A stretch of 64,000 nt of DNA from Streptacidiphilus fuscans (GTDB taxonomy: Bacteria; Actinomycetota; Actinomycetes; Streptomycetales; Streptomycetaceae): the NCBI RefSeq assembly GCF_015690355.1, contig NZ_JADPRT010000012.1, forward strand, positions 207,844 to 271,843, written 5' to 3'. Of this stretch, positions 41,394 to 50,510 are shown in pieces. Each line of letters starts with the position of its first letter. The stretch's first letter is position 1. The notes under the pieces were generated by a model that saw only the letters and a list, made by a program, of their open reading frames with translations, made no database searches and was not told the DNA's origin. The position numbers and the translations under genes are program-made.

Positions 41394-42183
41394 GGCGGTT
41401 CCGGAGCCGGGCGCGGAACCGGGCGCAGTACCGGGCGCAGAACGGGGCGCTCAACCTGGCGCGGAGCAGGCCCACGAGCAGGCCCGGCAGGTGCTGGACC
41501 GCTCGGGCGACCCGATCCGGGTGCTGCTCGTGGACGACCAGGAGATGGTCAGGGACGGGCTCGGCGCGCTGCTGTGCACGGCGTCCGACATCGAGCTGGT
41601 CGGCGAGGCCGGCGACGGCGTCCGGGCGATCCGGCTGGCGCGTGAACTCCGGCCCGACGTCGTGGTGATGGACATCCGGATGCCGGGCATGGACGGCCTG
41701 ACGGCCACCGGCGCCATCATCGACGCGGCCGGGGAGGACGGACCGCGCGTCCTCATCCTGACCACTTTCGACCTCGACGAATACGTGTACGAGGCACTGG
41801 CGCGCGGGGCCAGCGGATTCCTGCTCAAGGACGCGCCCGCACGGGACCTGATCAACGCCGTCCGGGTGATCGCGGCCGGGCAGGCGCTGCTCGCCCCGTC
41901 GGTGACCCGGCGTCTGATCGCCGACGTGGCACGCCGTCGCCGCGCGGGGAACCTCCGGCCGGAGGCGGTCTCCGCGCTCACCGCGCGCGAGCTGGACGTC
42001 CTGCGCCAGGTGGCCCGCGGGCTGTCCAACGCGGAGATCGCGGACGAGCTGGTCCTCTCCGAACAGACCATCAAGACCCATGTGGGCCGGATCCTGGCCA
42101 AGCTGGAGCTGCGCGACCGCACCCAGGCCGTGGTCTTCGCCTACGAGCACGGCCTCGCGGGCGGCACCGACCAGCCCGAGTGA
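41368..42183 (+). CDS. NarL/LuxR-family response regulator, 271 aa
   Basis: Receiver domain from residue 50 with acidic D56-D57, phosphoacceptor D102 in 'VVVMDIRMPGMDG' and the conserved Lys in 'GFLLKDAPARDL'. The C-terminal LuxR helix-turn-helix is 'LTARELDVLRQVARGLSNAEIADELVLSEQTIKTHVGRILAKLELRDR'. A 45-residue Gly/Ala/Pro/Glu repeat-like N-terminus is unusual and suggests that initiation could be later (ATG 41386). GAGGT lies upstream of the ATG at 41368. It is cognate to the kinase encoded upstream. Confidence 0.9.
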   Translation: MTGAGAMAEAVPEPGAEPGAVPGAERGAQPGAEQAHEQARQVLDRSGDPIRVLLVDDQEMVRDGLGALLCTASDIELVGEAGDGVRAIRLARELRPDVVVMDIRMPGMDGLTATGAIIDAAGEDGPRVLILTTFDLDEYVYEALARGASGFLLKDAPARDLINAVRVIAAGQALLAPSVTRRLIADVARRRRAGNLRPEAVSALTARELDVLRQVARGLSNAEIADELVLSEQTIKTHVGRILAKLELRDRTQAVVFAYEHGLAGGTDQPE

Positions 42184-42388
42184 ACGGCGCAGCCCGGTGA
42201 ACCGCACAGCCCGAATGAACGGCGTACGGCGTCGACAGGGAACCGGAATCAACCGGGGCGTGAACCCGGGGAGTGAACCCGTTCGTGGTCGGCTTACGGG
42301 ACCATGCGGACCCCTACCTGGGGGTGGATGGGTGAACAACCCTTCAGCGTGACGACAGCGCGGTATGTCCCTTTCTAGGCTTGGGATC

Positions 42389-43750
42389 GTGACGACGACT
42401 CATGCCCGGTCGGGGGAGCGTTCGAGGCAGCGTTTGCGGGCGCGCTTGGGGGAGGCAAGCAGAGCCGCCACCCGCCTCAGGGTGCCGCGGCCGCGCGTCG
42501 AGCGGTTCGCCGCCGCTTTCGTCGGCCCGGAGGGCACCTGGCTGGTCCGTCGCACGCTCTGGGTGCTGGGCGCCCTCGTCTGCGGCGGTTGGGCCCTGGG
42601 GTTCCCGCTGATCTCCAACATCCCGGCCCAGCGCTACTGGGGCTGGTCCGCCGCCGTCGGGTACGGCCTCGCCGCGTTGGCGGCGGCGCTGCTGCCTCGC
42701 GCGCGTGCGTTCCGGGTCGCGGTCGCGCTGGCGCTCACCTTCGCGCTGGTCGTGCCGATGGCCGTGCTGCTGGCCCGCAACGAGGGGCAGTCGGAGATCT
42801 GGGTGGTTCAGCAGTCGGCGACCAGGCTGCTGCACACCGGGTCGCCCTACATACTCCATCCGCAGGACTGGCGGGGCTACACGCCCTATCTGCCCGGCAT
42901 GGCCCTGTTCGGCCTGCCGCACCTGGTGCTGCCGGGGGCGCTGGGGGACGTCCGGATCTGGTTCCTGCTCGCCTTCCTGGGCTTCCTCGTCGCCACCTGG
43001 AAGCTGCTGCGCGGCGGCAGCACCGCGGGGCTGGCCGTGCCGCTGGGAGCGGTGCTCGCCTCGCCGCTGGTCGCGCTGCCCGCGGCGGTCAGCGGTGTCG
43101 ACCTTCCGATGATCGGCGGCTGCTGCTTCGCCATGGCGCTGGCCGGACGCGGGTACGCGGCCCGGGCGGGCGTGGTGCTGGGGCTGGTCTGCGCGATCAA
43201 GTGGACCGCCTGGCCGGCGGTGCCGGTCGGTCTGCTGCTGCTCTACCAGGTCGGCGGCTGGCGCGCGGTGCGCCGCAGTGCGCTGTGGACGGCGATCGTG
43301 GGCGGCGTGTTGGTGGTTCCGTTCGCCGTCGCTTTCCCGGGGACGATGCTGGAGCAGGTGATCCGGTTCCCGCTCGGCCTCTCCTCGGTGCGGACCCCGG
43401 CGGACAGCCCGCTGCCCGGCCATCTGCTGGCGGAGCTGGGCCCGGCCGGGCGCATGGGTTCGCTCGCCCTGCTCGGGCTGGGTGGCCTGGCCATCTGCGT
43501 GTGGCTGGTGGTTCGCCCGCCGCAGAACGCGCGGGCCGCGTGCGACCGGCTGGCGCTGGGCGTCGCCACCGCGTTCCTACTGGCCCCGGCGGGGCGGTTC
43601 GGCTACCTCCAGCTGCCCGCGCTGCTCTTCCTGTGGCCCAGGCTCGCGCTCCACGCCGGCCCGGACGCGCCGGACGCCGAACCGGGGCCGTTCGACCGCA
43701 CGGACGACGAGGACGGCACCGGGGTCCTGGCGGGCGTCGGCGAGTCCTGA
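42389..43750 (+). CDS. Multi-pass membrane glycosyltransferase, GT87-like, 453 aa
   Basis: About ten hydrophobic segments with an Arg-rich cytoplasmic N-terminus. The loops contain 'NEGQSEIWVVQQSATRLLHTGSPYILHPQDWRGYTPYLPGMALFG', resembling the GT-C glycosyltransferase pattern of GT87 polyprenyl-phosphate-mannose-dependent mannosyltransferases. 'AIKWTAWPAVPVGLL' is also typical. It would transfer sugar to a cell-envelope lipid or glycan outside the membrane. The start is uncertain: GTG 42389 has a TAGGCT hexamer close upstream that could be a -10 of a leaderless transcript; ATG 42365 would add eight residues. Confidence 0.75.
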   Translation: MTTTHARSGERSRQRLRARLGEASRAATRLRVPRPRVERFAAAFVGPEGTWLVRRTLWVLGALVCGGWALGFPLISNIPAQRYWGWSAAVGYGLAALAAALLPRARAFRVAVALALTFALVVPMAVLLARNEGQSEIWVVQQSATRLLHTGSPYILHPQDWRGYTPYLPGMALFGLPHLVLPGALGDVRIWFLLAFLGFLVATWKLLRGGSTAGLAVPLGAVLASPLVALPAAVSGVDLPMIGGCCFAMALAGRGYAARAGVVLGLVCAIKWTAWPAVPVGLLLLYQVGGWRAVRRSALWTAIVGGVLVVPFAVAFPGTMLEQVIRFPLGLSSVRTPADSPLPGHLLAELGPAGRMGSLALLGLGGLAICVWLVVRPPQNARAACDRLALGVATAFLLAPAGRFGYLQLPALLFLWPRLALHAGPDAPDAEPGPFDRTDDEDGTGVLAGVGES

Positions 43751-43851
43751 CGCGGCATCTGCGGCCACCTCTCCCACCTGCGGCGCTCTTCCACGCGGCC
43801 GATTCCCGGACGCCGGAGTCGGTCCCCCGGCGTATCGTCGTCGCGGGGAGT

Positions 43852-43881
43852 CGAACATTCAGGAAACACATGGAATGTTCG
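43852..43881. promoter_or_regulatory. Perfect 9-bp inverted repeat upstream of the Tat lipoprotein gene
   Basis: CGAACATTC (43852-43860) and GAATGTTCG (43873-43881) are perfect inverted arms with a 12-base spacer, 21 bp centre to centre, 31 bp before the GTG start. The position suits a dimeric regulator that blocks transcription or translation. Confidence 0.55.
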
Positions 43882-43911
43882 TAGCAACGGTTGTGGGAAG
43901 GGGAACCGGCG

Positions 43912-45474
43912 GTGCAGGACGAAGGTCGGCGGGGAGTGCGGCGTCGGACGGTGCTGGGAGCGGCAGCAGCCGCCACCGGGGCCGGGCTGGGTCTCGCCGC
44001 GTGCGACTCCGGTTCGACGGCCACGCACGCGACGTCCGCCAAGTCGGTGGACGCGTCGCCCGCCTCCGCGGCGAACGCGACCGCCCGCGAGAACGCCAAG
44101 CCCGGCGCTGCCGACTGGCGGATGACCCACCAGGGCGCGCAGGAGGACGTCGAGGGCTTCGCCGACCAGGCGTCCCTCCGTCCGGGCGAGAAGCTGACGC
44201 TGCGCGTCTCCACCACGGCGCCCGGCTTCACCGTCTCCGCCTACCGCGTCGGCTGGTACGGCGGCGACCAGGCCCGGCTGGTCTGGAAGTCCGGGCGGAT
44301 CGCCGGACACCGGCAGCCGCCGTCGCAGATCGTCGGCGCGACCCGCACCGTCCAGGTCCGCTGGAAGCCCAGCCTCACCGTCGACACCACCGGCTGGCCG
44401 GAGGGCGCCTACCTGCTGCGCCTGGACGCCGAGAACCGCGCTCAGCGCTGGATCCCGCTGGTGGTCCGGTCGGCGTCCGCCCAGGGCAAGGTGCTGGTGA
44501 TGCACGGCACCGCGACCTGGCAGGCGTACAACACCTGGGGCGGCACCAGCCTCTACCAGGGTGCGGACGGCAGCTACGACGCCCGGGCGCTCAAGGTCTC
44601 CTTCGCCCGGCCCTACGACGACAACGGTGCGGTCAAGTTCCTGGTCTACGAGCGCGCCCTGGTCGTCCTCGCGGAGCGGCTCGGCCTGCCGGTTGCCTAC
44701 ACGACGGGCGTCGACGTGCACAACGATCCGTCGATCCTGAGCGGGGCGACGGCGCTGATCTCCCTCGGCCACGACGAGTACTGGACCCCGGAGCAGCGCG
44801 GCTACGTCACCAAGGCCAGGGACACCGGCACCAACGTTGCCTTCCTCGGCGCGAACACCTGCTTCCGCCGGATTCGGATCGAGGACGCCGGGCGGACGGT
44901 GGTCTGCTACAAGACGGACTACCGCGACGACCCGGTCTACTGGACCGACCGGGCGCTGACCACCACCGATTTCCGCTCCGGCCCCGCCCCCGACCCGGAG
45001 TCGTCGATGACCGGCGTCTTCTACGAGGGCTACCCGACCGACGCCCCCTACGTGGTGCAGACCCCCGACCACTGGCTCTTCGCGGGCACGGGGGTGAAGG
45101 CGGGCGACTCGTTCGCGCACCTGATCGGCGTCGAGTACGACCGGGTCACCCCGAGCGCGCCGACGCCGCGGCCGATCGAGATCCTGGCCCACTCGCCGCT
45201 GGTCTGCAACGGCAACCACAGCCACTCGGACACGGCCTACTACACCGCCCGCAGCGGTGCGGGCGTCTTCGCCTCGGGCACGATGCGCTGGGTCGAGGGC
45301 CTGATGGCGGGCGGCCACGACGACTACGGCGACCACGGCATGGACGCGCGCACGGCGCGCTTCGTCACCAAGGCGACGGAGAACCTGCTCACCGCCTTCG
45401 CCCAGGGCCCGGCGGCCAACCACCGCCCGGCCCCGAGGGACAACCTGCAGGACGTCTACGGGTCGAGCGTCTGA
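43912..45474 (+). CDS. Tat-exported lipoprotein with N,N-dimethylformamidase beta-subunit-like domain, 520 aa
   Basis: Twin-arginine signal 'RRGVRRRTVLGAAAAATGAGLGLAACDSG' with a lipobox at LAAC, so a folded protein is anchored outside the membrane through its first Cys. The mature domain has 'RPGEKLTLRVSTTAPGFTVSAYRVGWYGG', 'WQAYNTWGGTSLY', 'SLGHDEYWTPEQR' and 'FLGANTCFRRIR'. This pattern is shared by the large subunit of N,N-dimethylformamidase and related uncharacterised secreted proteins (the group I know as DUF6605). Enzymatic activity is not predicted. GGAAGGGGA precedes the GTG at 43912. Confidence 0.82.
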   Translation: MQDEGRRGVRRRTVLGAAAAATGAGLGLAACDSGSTATHATSAKSVDASPASAANATARENAKPGAADWRMTHQGAQEDVEGFADQASLRPGEKLTLRVSTTAPGFTVSAYRVGWYGGDQARLVWKSGRIAGHRQPPSQIVGATRTVQVRWKPSLTVDTTGWPEGAYLLRLDAENRAQRWIPLVVRSASAQGKVLVMHGTATWQAYNTWGGTSLYQGADGSYDARALKVSFARPYDDNGAVKFLVYERALVVLAERLGLPVAYTTGVDVHNDPSILSGATALISLGHDEYWTPEQRGYVTKARDTGTNVAFLGANTCFRRIRIEDAGRTVVCYKTDYRDDPVYWTDRALTTTDFRSGPAPDPESSMTGVFYEGYPTDAPYVVQTPDHWLFAGTGVKAGDSFAHLIGVEYDRVTPSAPTPRPIEILAHSPLVCNGNHSHSDTAYYTARSGAGVFASGTMRWVEGLMAGGHDDYGDHGMDARTARFVTKATENLLTAFAQGPAANHRPAPRDNLQDVYGSSV

Positions 45475-45502
45475 CGCGTCGGCAACGTCGATTGACGGAC
45501 CG

Positions 45503-47179
45503 TCACTGGTCGGCCTGGAGGACGTCCGTGGCGACATAGCCGGCGGAGCCCACGCCCGTGCTGCCGCCGACCACCTCGGCCGCCACCGCGATGTTGTCGT
45601 CGAAGGCGACGAACCAGCCGTTCGTGCTGTTGCCGACCTCGGCCGTGCCGGTCTTGGCGCCGACGCCGCTCATGCCCGCGGTGCGGGGTGCGGCGGTGCC
45701 GTACTGGGCGGTGTCGCGCATCATGTCGCGCAGGTTCTGTGCGGTCGTCGGGTTCATCTGCTGCGGCGCCGGGGTCTGCGGCAGCCCGGGGACCAGGATC
45801 GGCTGCAGGAACCCGCCGTGGGCGACTGTGGCCGCCACCGAGGCCATCACCAACGGGCTGGCGGCGTCGTCGCCCTGTCCGATGGCGTCCCCGGCCAGGA
45901 AGTTGCGGTTCGGCGCGGCCTGGATCTGCGGGTCCCTGCTGGCGACACCGATGTGCCAGCTGCCGATGCCGAAGACGTCCGTCGCCTCGTTGGCGACCGA
46001 GTCCAGGTGCGGCTGGTTGTGGGTACCCCAGGCGTTGTCGAGCAGGTCGATGAAGGCGGTGTTGCAGGACATCTCGAACGCGGTCCGCATGTCGGAGCCG
46101 GTTGCGTGCTCGTTGTCCACGTTGTGGAAGAGCTGGCCGTTGACCTGGGTGGTGGGCGGGCAGGAGGCCGGGGTGTCCGGGTTCATGCCCGCCTGGTCCA
46201 TCAGCGTGGCAGCAGTGATGATCTTCATGGTCGAGCCGGGGGCCGACCAGTCGTTGATGGCCAGGTCGGTGCTGCCGCTGTAGGCGATCGCCCGGATCTC
46301 CCCGGTGTGGTGGTCGATCGCCACCACGCCGGAGGGCATGCCGTTGATGTGGTTGTCCTGCACGGCGCGTTCGGCGGCGGCCTGGAGCCCCGCGTCCAGG
46401 GTGGTCTTGAGGACGGCCCCGGTCGGCGCCTGGAAGACCGTGGCGGTGATGCCGGCCGGGCTGCCGGCGGAGTCGACGACAGACACGCCGCTGCCGGACG
46501 ACCCGGTGGCCAGGCCCGCGCCGTTCGCGCGCAGCTGGTTCAGGATGTCCGCCAGGGACGGGAACTGCGCAGCCGTGAGCGGCTTGCCCTTGTCGTCCAG
46601 GACGGTGGCCGACCCGCCGGAGGCATTGGGGATCGGCCCGGCCGTGACGTTCTGGCCGTCAGTCAGCTTGGGGTAGAGCACGGAGGACGCCCAGTGCACG
46701 GCCTGGGTGCCGCCGCTGGCACTCTGCACCACGTCCAGCGTGCCCGGATAGGTCCAGGTGCCGCCCTTGACCTGGGCCGTGACGGTGAAGTTCACCTTGG
46801 TCGCGCCGGTCAGTTGCGGGTCGGGGCCTGCGGCGGTGATGCCGGTGAAGGCGATGCCGGTGAGGGCCAGCCCGTCGTGGTAACTCTGCAGTGCCGCTAG
46901 TGCGTTGGTGGGGAAGTCGGTGTCGCTGGCCGCGCCGCCGTAGTGGGCGGGGCCGCTCTGCCAGGTCTGCAGGAAGGCGGTGGCGAGCTTCTGTGCGTCC
47001 GTGTTGCTGGGCGGTTTGGTGGCCATCGCGGTCGGATCGACGTTCGCCGCCGAGCTCGTGTCGCTGCTGTCACCGCCGCCCCCGACCACGGCGTGCACGA
47101 TGTTGAACGCGGCGTACGCGCCGCCTGCCAGCATGGCCGTCACCGTGGTGGCGACGGCGATTTTCGCCGCTTTGTTCAT
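45503..47179 (-). CDS. Penicillin-binding protein with MecA-N-like (NTF2) domain, 558 aa
   Basis: Single N-terminal membrane anchor (5-30), Gly/Ser linker, an NTF2/MecA N-terminal-like domain ('DAQKLATAFLQTWQSGP...LALTGIAFTGITAAGP', about 55-160), a dimerisation region, and a transpeptidase domain with S316-T-M-K ('APGSTMKII'), SCN ('EMSCNTAFID') and KTG ('GAKTGTAE'). It cross-links peptidoglycan outside the cell. The MecA-N domain suggests, but does not prove, lowered beta-lactam affinity. GGGGGGA lies 11 bases before the ATG (47177-47179); a large inverted repeat lies further upstream. Confidence 0.9.
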   Translation of the reverse strand: MNKAAKIAVATTVTAMLAGGAYAAFNIVHAVVGGGGDSSDTSSAANVDPTAMATKPPSNTDAQKLATAFLQTWQSGPAHYGGAASDTDFPTNALAALQSYHDGLALTGIAFTGITAAGPDPQLTGATKVNFTVTAQVKGGTWTYPGTLDVVQSASGGTQAVHWASSVLYPKLTDGQNVTAGPIPNASGGSATVLDDKGKPLTAAQFPSLADILNQLRANGAGLATGSSGSGVSVVDSAGSPAGITATVFQAPTGAVLKTTLDAGLQAAAERAVQDNHINGMPSGVVAIDHHTGEIRAIAYSGSTDLAINDWSAPGSTMKIITAATLMDQAGMNPDTPASCPPTTQVNGQLFHNVDNEHATGSDMRTAFEMSCNTAFIDLLDNAWGTHNQPHLDSVANEATDVFGIGSWHIGVASRDPQIQAAPNRNFLAGDAIGQGDDAASPLVMASVAATVAHGGFLQPILVPGLPQTPAPQQMNPTTAQNLRDMMRDTAQYGTAAPRTAGMSGVGAKTGTAEVGNSTNGWFVAFDDNIAVAAEVVGGSTGVGSAGYVATDVLQADQ

Positions 47180-47206
47180 TGTCTGCCGAATCCCCCCGTG
47201 CCTGAT

Positions 47207-47246
47207 GGCACACATACGACCCAATCAATCGGATCGTATGCGTGCC
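47207..47246. promoter_or_regulatory. 13-bp inverted repeat in the PBP promoter
   Basis: GGCACACATACGA (47207-47219) and TCGTATGCGTGCC (47234-47246) are complementary at 12 of 13 positions with a 14-base A+T-richer spacer. It lies 28-67 bp upstream of the PBP start codon. A dimeric regulator site is the simplest reading; a stem-loop in the leader RNA is the alternative. Confidence 0.6.
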
Positions 47247-47351
47247 AGGCCGGTCATGGCAGGGGGAATCGATGAACTTGTGCGGACTCTGTGACCCGTT
47301 CGTGCCCCCTGAATCCAGATCTGGATGGTGAGCGGGGAATCCGACGGCAGG

Positions 47352-49178
47352 TCAGATCCAGGTCGGCCACCACATCCGCGCGCGCCAACTGTCGATCGGA
47401 ATGACCTGGGCGTCGTAAAGCGGGAGGAAGTAGAGGAAGTTGGCCATGATCGCCACGACCAGCACGCCCGCCGCGATGCCGCCCAGCAGTCGCCGGTCCC
47501 CCCGCGCCCGCGCCGAACCGAGCAGCGCGCCGATCAGGAACGCCACCGCGAGCGCCAGGTACGGCTCGAAGGCGATCGTGTAGAAGAGGAAGATCGTCCG
47601 CTGCTGCCACTGGAACCACGGCAGGTAGCCCGCCAGGATGCCGCAGGCGATCGCGCCCGCCCGCCAGTCGCGGCGCAGCAGCCACCGGTACAGGCAGTAG
47701 ACCAGCGCGAAGGTCGCCGTCCACCACAGCAGCGGGGTGCCGATCGCCAGCACCTCGCTGGAGCACTGCGCCACGTGGCAGCCGCTCTGACCGTTGGTCG
47801 GCGACTCGTAGTAGAAGGAGACCGGCCGCCCGTTGACCAACCAGCTCCAGGGGTTGGACATGTAGGTGTGCGGGGTGTGCAGGTTGGTGTTGAAGTTCCA
47901 GATCTCCGAGTGGTAGTGCCACAGGCTGCGCAGCGGCGCGGGCACCCAGCTCATGTCGAACTGCGGCAGGTTGTGCAGCGGGCCGATCGACGAGGGGGAC
48001 AGGCCCTTGCGGCCGTCGGCCCAGGTGCGGTCGTAGCCGCCGCTGGTGAACAGCCAGCCGGACCAGGCCGCGACGTAGGTGACCAGGGCCACCGGCACCA
48101 TCCAGACGAACGCCAGCGGCGTGTCGTGGAGCAGCGCGGTCCGGTAGGGCCGCCGTGCACCCGCGGCCTTGCGTGCCCCCGCGTCCCACAGCACCGTCAT
48201 CACGCCGAAGAAGGCGACGAACCAGAGGCCGTTCCACTTGGTGGCGCAGTCCAGGCCCAGGCAGACGCCCGCCAGCAGCCGGTAGGGACGCCAGCCCAGG
48301 CGGGCGGCGGTGGCCAGCTCGTCGTTCGGCGCCGCGTCCGGGTTGTCGGCGGTCGCGCCGACCAGGTCGGCCAGGCGCGCCCGGCTGCGGTCCCGGTCGA
48401 TCAGCAGCAGTCCGAAGGCGCAGAGCGCCCAGAACATGACCACCTGGTCCAGCAGGCCGGTCCGGCTCATCACGAAGTGCATGCCGTCGCAGGTCAGCAG
48501 CAGACCGGCGACGCAGCCCAGCAGCGTGGAGCGGAACAGACGGCGGCCGATCCGGCAGACCATCAGCACGGCCAGGGTGCCCAGCACGGCGACCATGAAG
48601 CGCCAGCCGAAGGGGTTGAGCCCGAAGATCATCTCTCCGATGCCGATCACCCACTTGCCCGCCGGCGGGTGCGCGATGAACTCGGCGCCGGTCGGCGTCG
48701 GGATCTTCTGCGGGTGCTGCATGATCAGCGTGTTGGCGTTGTCCGCCCAGTTGCGCTCGTACCCGAAGTGCCAGATGGACCAGGAGTCCTTGGCGTAGTA
48801 GGTCTCGTCGAAGATGATCGCGTGCGGGTTGCCCAGGTTCCAGAAGATCGTGATCCCGGCGACCAGAGTGATCGCCAGCGGCCCGATCCACCCCGCCCAG
48901 CGGCACAGGAACAGCCACAGCCCCGGCGGGATCCGCAGACCCAGCCTGGCCAGCACCGGCGACGGCGCGCCGACGTCGACGCCGGGGCCGTCCGGCATCG
49001 GCGGCACCAGCCGCTCCCGCAGCGGCGTCGGGTCGGCGGCGCGGTAGCCGTACCGGCCGAGCCGACGCTGCCAGGTCGTCAGCGGATGCCGACGGCGCGG
49101 GCTCGCACCGGGCGTGCCGTCGTCCCGGGCGTCCCCGGGCGCCGCAGCGGTCAGCGTGTCCGTCCTGTGTTCATCCAC
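47352..49178 (-). CDS. pmt: Dolichyl-phosphate-mannose-protein mannosyltransferase Pmt, 608 aa
   Basis: GT-C mannosyltransferase that O-mannosylates exported proteins with polyprenyl-phosphate mannose. After a 95-residue cytoplasmic N-terminus come about ten membrane segments. The first outer loop has the catalytic acidic pair in 'IIFDETYYAKDSWS'. 'AHPPAGKWVIGIGE', 'DGMHFVMSRTGLLDQVVMFWALCAF', 'LGLDCATKWNGLW' and the large outer loop with 'NPWSWLVNGRPVSFYYES' are typical of actinobacterial Pmt. The start is the GTG at 49176-49178. A TACGAT hexamer 7-12 bases upstream and no Shine-Dalgarno suggest a leaderless transcript. It is divergent from rsmI, a conserved arrangement in Streptomyces. Confidence 0.93.
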   Translation of the reverse strand: MDEHRTDTLTAAAPGDARDDGTPGASPRRRHPLTTWQRRLGRYGYRAADPTPLRERLVPPMPDGPGVDVGAPSPVLARLGLRIPPGLWLFLCRWAGWIGPLAITLVAGITIFWNLGNPHAIIFDETYYAKDSWSIWHFGYERNWADNANTLIMQHPQKIPTPTGAEFIAHPPAGKWVIGIGEMIFGLNPFGWRFMVAVLGTLAVLMVCRIGRRLFRSTLLGCVAGLLLTCDGMHFVMSRTGLLDQVVMFWALCAFGLLLIDRDRSRARLADLVGATADNPDAAPNDELATAARLGWRPYRLLAGVCLGLDCATKWNGLWFVAFFGVMTVLWDAGARKAAGARRPYRTALLHDTPLAFVWMVPVALVTYVAAWSGWLFTSGGYDRTWADGRKGLSPSSIGPLHNLPQFDMSWVPAPLRSLWHYHSEIWNFNTNLHTPHTYMSNPWSWLVNGRPVSFYYESPTNGQSGCHVAQCSSEVLAIGTPLLWWTATFALVYCLYRWLLRRDWRAGAIACGILAGYLPWFQWQQRTIFLFYTIAFEPYLALAVAFLIGALLGSARARGDRRLLGGIAAGVLVVAIMANFLYFLPLYDAQVIPIDSWRARMWWPTWI

Positions 49179-49349
49179 GCGAGCATCGTAGGGGCGGAAC
49201 CTGTCGACGCGAGGGTCCGGATCCCGGACAGGCGCCGGACCGGCGCGTGACGGACGCGGGACGGGTGGGACCGGTGGTGGTCTTGTCGGGATTCGCGCAC
49301 GACTGTCCCGCTCGCGGAGGAAGCGGCGAGAGGATGGGACGATGGGCGG

Positions 49350-50207
49350 GTGACTGGTCTACTCGTTCTCGCAGGCACCCCCATCGGCGACGTCGAGGAC
49401 GCCCCGCCGCGTCTCGCCAAGGAGCTGGCCGAGGCCGACGTCGTCGCCGCCGAGGACACGCGGCGCCTGCGCCGTCTCTCGCAGGCGCTGGGCGTGGCCC
49501 CCACTGGGCGGGTGGTGTCGTACTTCGAGGGGAACGAGGTCGGCCGGACCCCGGAGCTGGTCGAGGCGCTGCAGAACGGCGCCCGGGTGCTGCTGGTCAC
49601 CGACGCGGGGATGCCCTCGGTCTCCGACCCCGGGTACCGGCTGGTCGCGGCGGCCGTCGACGCGGGCGTGCGGATCACCGCTGTCCCCGGCCCGTCCGCG
49701 GTGCTGACCGCGCTCGCACTGTCCGGGCTGCCGGTGGACCGGTTCTGCTTCGAGGGCTTCCTGCCGCGCAAGGGCGGGGAGCGCTCCGCGCGGCTGCGTG
49801 AGCTCGTGGCCGAGCCGCGGACCATGGTCTTCTTCGAGTCGCCGCACCGGATCGACGACTCGCTGACCGCGATGGCCCAGACGTTCGGCGGGGAGCGGGC
49901 CGCAGCCGTCTGCCGCGAGCTGACCAAGACGTACGAGGAGGTCAAGCGCGGAACGCTGGCCGAGCTCGCCGCGTGGGCCGAGGAGGGCGTCCGGGGCGAG
50001 ATCACCGTCGTCGTCTCGGGCGCCCCAGCCGCCGCACCCGCCGCGGTGGACGCCGCAGAGCTGGCCCGCCGGGTCGCCGTCCGGGTGGACGCGGGCGAGC
50101 ACCGCAAGGAGGCGATCGCCGCCGTGGCCACCGAGGCGGGCCTTCCCAAGCGCGAGGTCTTCGACGCGGTGGTGGCCGCGAAGAGCGCCGCTCCGGGGCG
50201 TGCGTAA
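49350..50207 (+). CDS. rsmI: 16S rRNA (cytidine1402-2'-O)-methyltransferase RsmI, 285 aa
   Basis: SAM-dependent tetrapyrrole-methylase-fold enzyme. 'GLLVLAGTPIGDVEDAPPRLAKELAEADVVAAEDTRRLRRL' is the family start, 'LLVTDAGMPSVSDPGYRLVAAAVDAG' the SAM loop, 'VPGPSAVLTALALSGLP' and 'FEGFLPRKGGERSARL' the core, and 'TKTYEEVKRGTL' a conserved late motif. It modifies the ribosomal P-site cytidine together with RsmH. The start is the GTG at 49350. The length is normal. It is divergent from pmt. Confidence 0.94.
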   Translation: MTGLLVLAGTPIGDVEDAPPRLAKELAEADVVAAEDTRRLRRLSQALGVAPTGRVVSYFEGNEVGRTPELVEALQNGARVLLVTDAGMPSVSDPGYRLVAAAVDAGVRITAVPGPSAVLTALALSGLPVDRFCFEGFLPRKGGERSARLRELVAEPRTMVFFESPHRIDDSLTAMAQTFGGERAAAVCRELTKTYEEVKRGTLAELAAWAEEGVRGEITVVVSGAPAAAPAAVDAAELARRVAVRVDAGEHRKEAIAAVATEAGLPKREVFDAVVAAKSAAPGRA

Positions 50208-50510
50208 CCGGCGCATGCGCCGTGTACGGAGGGGTCCTGGTCTGCGACTTCTCTGCGCCGTTCGAGTGCGGCTCAGGCTGTGGCGTCCCCGCTTACGTCC
50301 GGAGTGAAAGGGGCGTACGGTGTCGGAATAGGCAAATAACGGCTAAAGAAACGCCCCGGAATCCATCTGTGCAGATCCCGGCCGCGTCAAGAAGAACCAA
50401 CTCTCCCCAAAGAATTCGCGCCACCGTGATCGACGGCATTTCTCCGGGAAACCATGGGACGAGAAAGTCCCGGCCGGGGCGAGGGCTCCGGCGGGCACCG
50501 GGAGCACGTG
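50208..50510. other. 303-bp intergenic region between rsmI and the zinc-ribbon gene
   Basis: No credible gene is seen. The part at 50320-50420 is A+T-richer than surroundings ('CAAATAACGGCTAAAGAAACG') and probably carries the promoter of the 50511 gene. A weak GGGGCGT...ACGCCCC dyad (about 50308-50357) has a long loop and is not given weight. No terminator is obvious after rsmI. Confidence 0.5.

Noticed and set aside
43852..43881. LexA/SOS box before the Tat lipoprotein gene
   Set aside because: The half-sites GAACATTC/GAATGTTC are separated by 12 bases and do not form GAAC-N4-GTTC.
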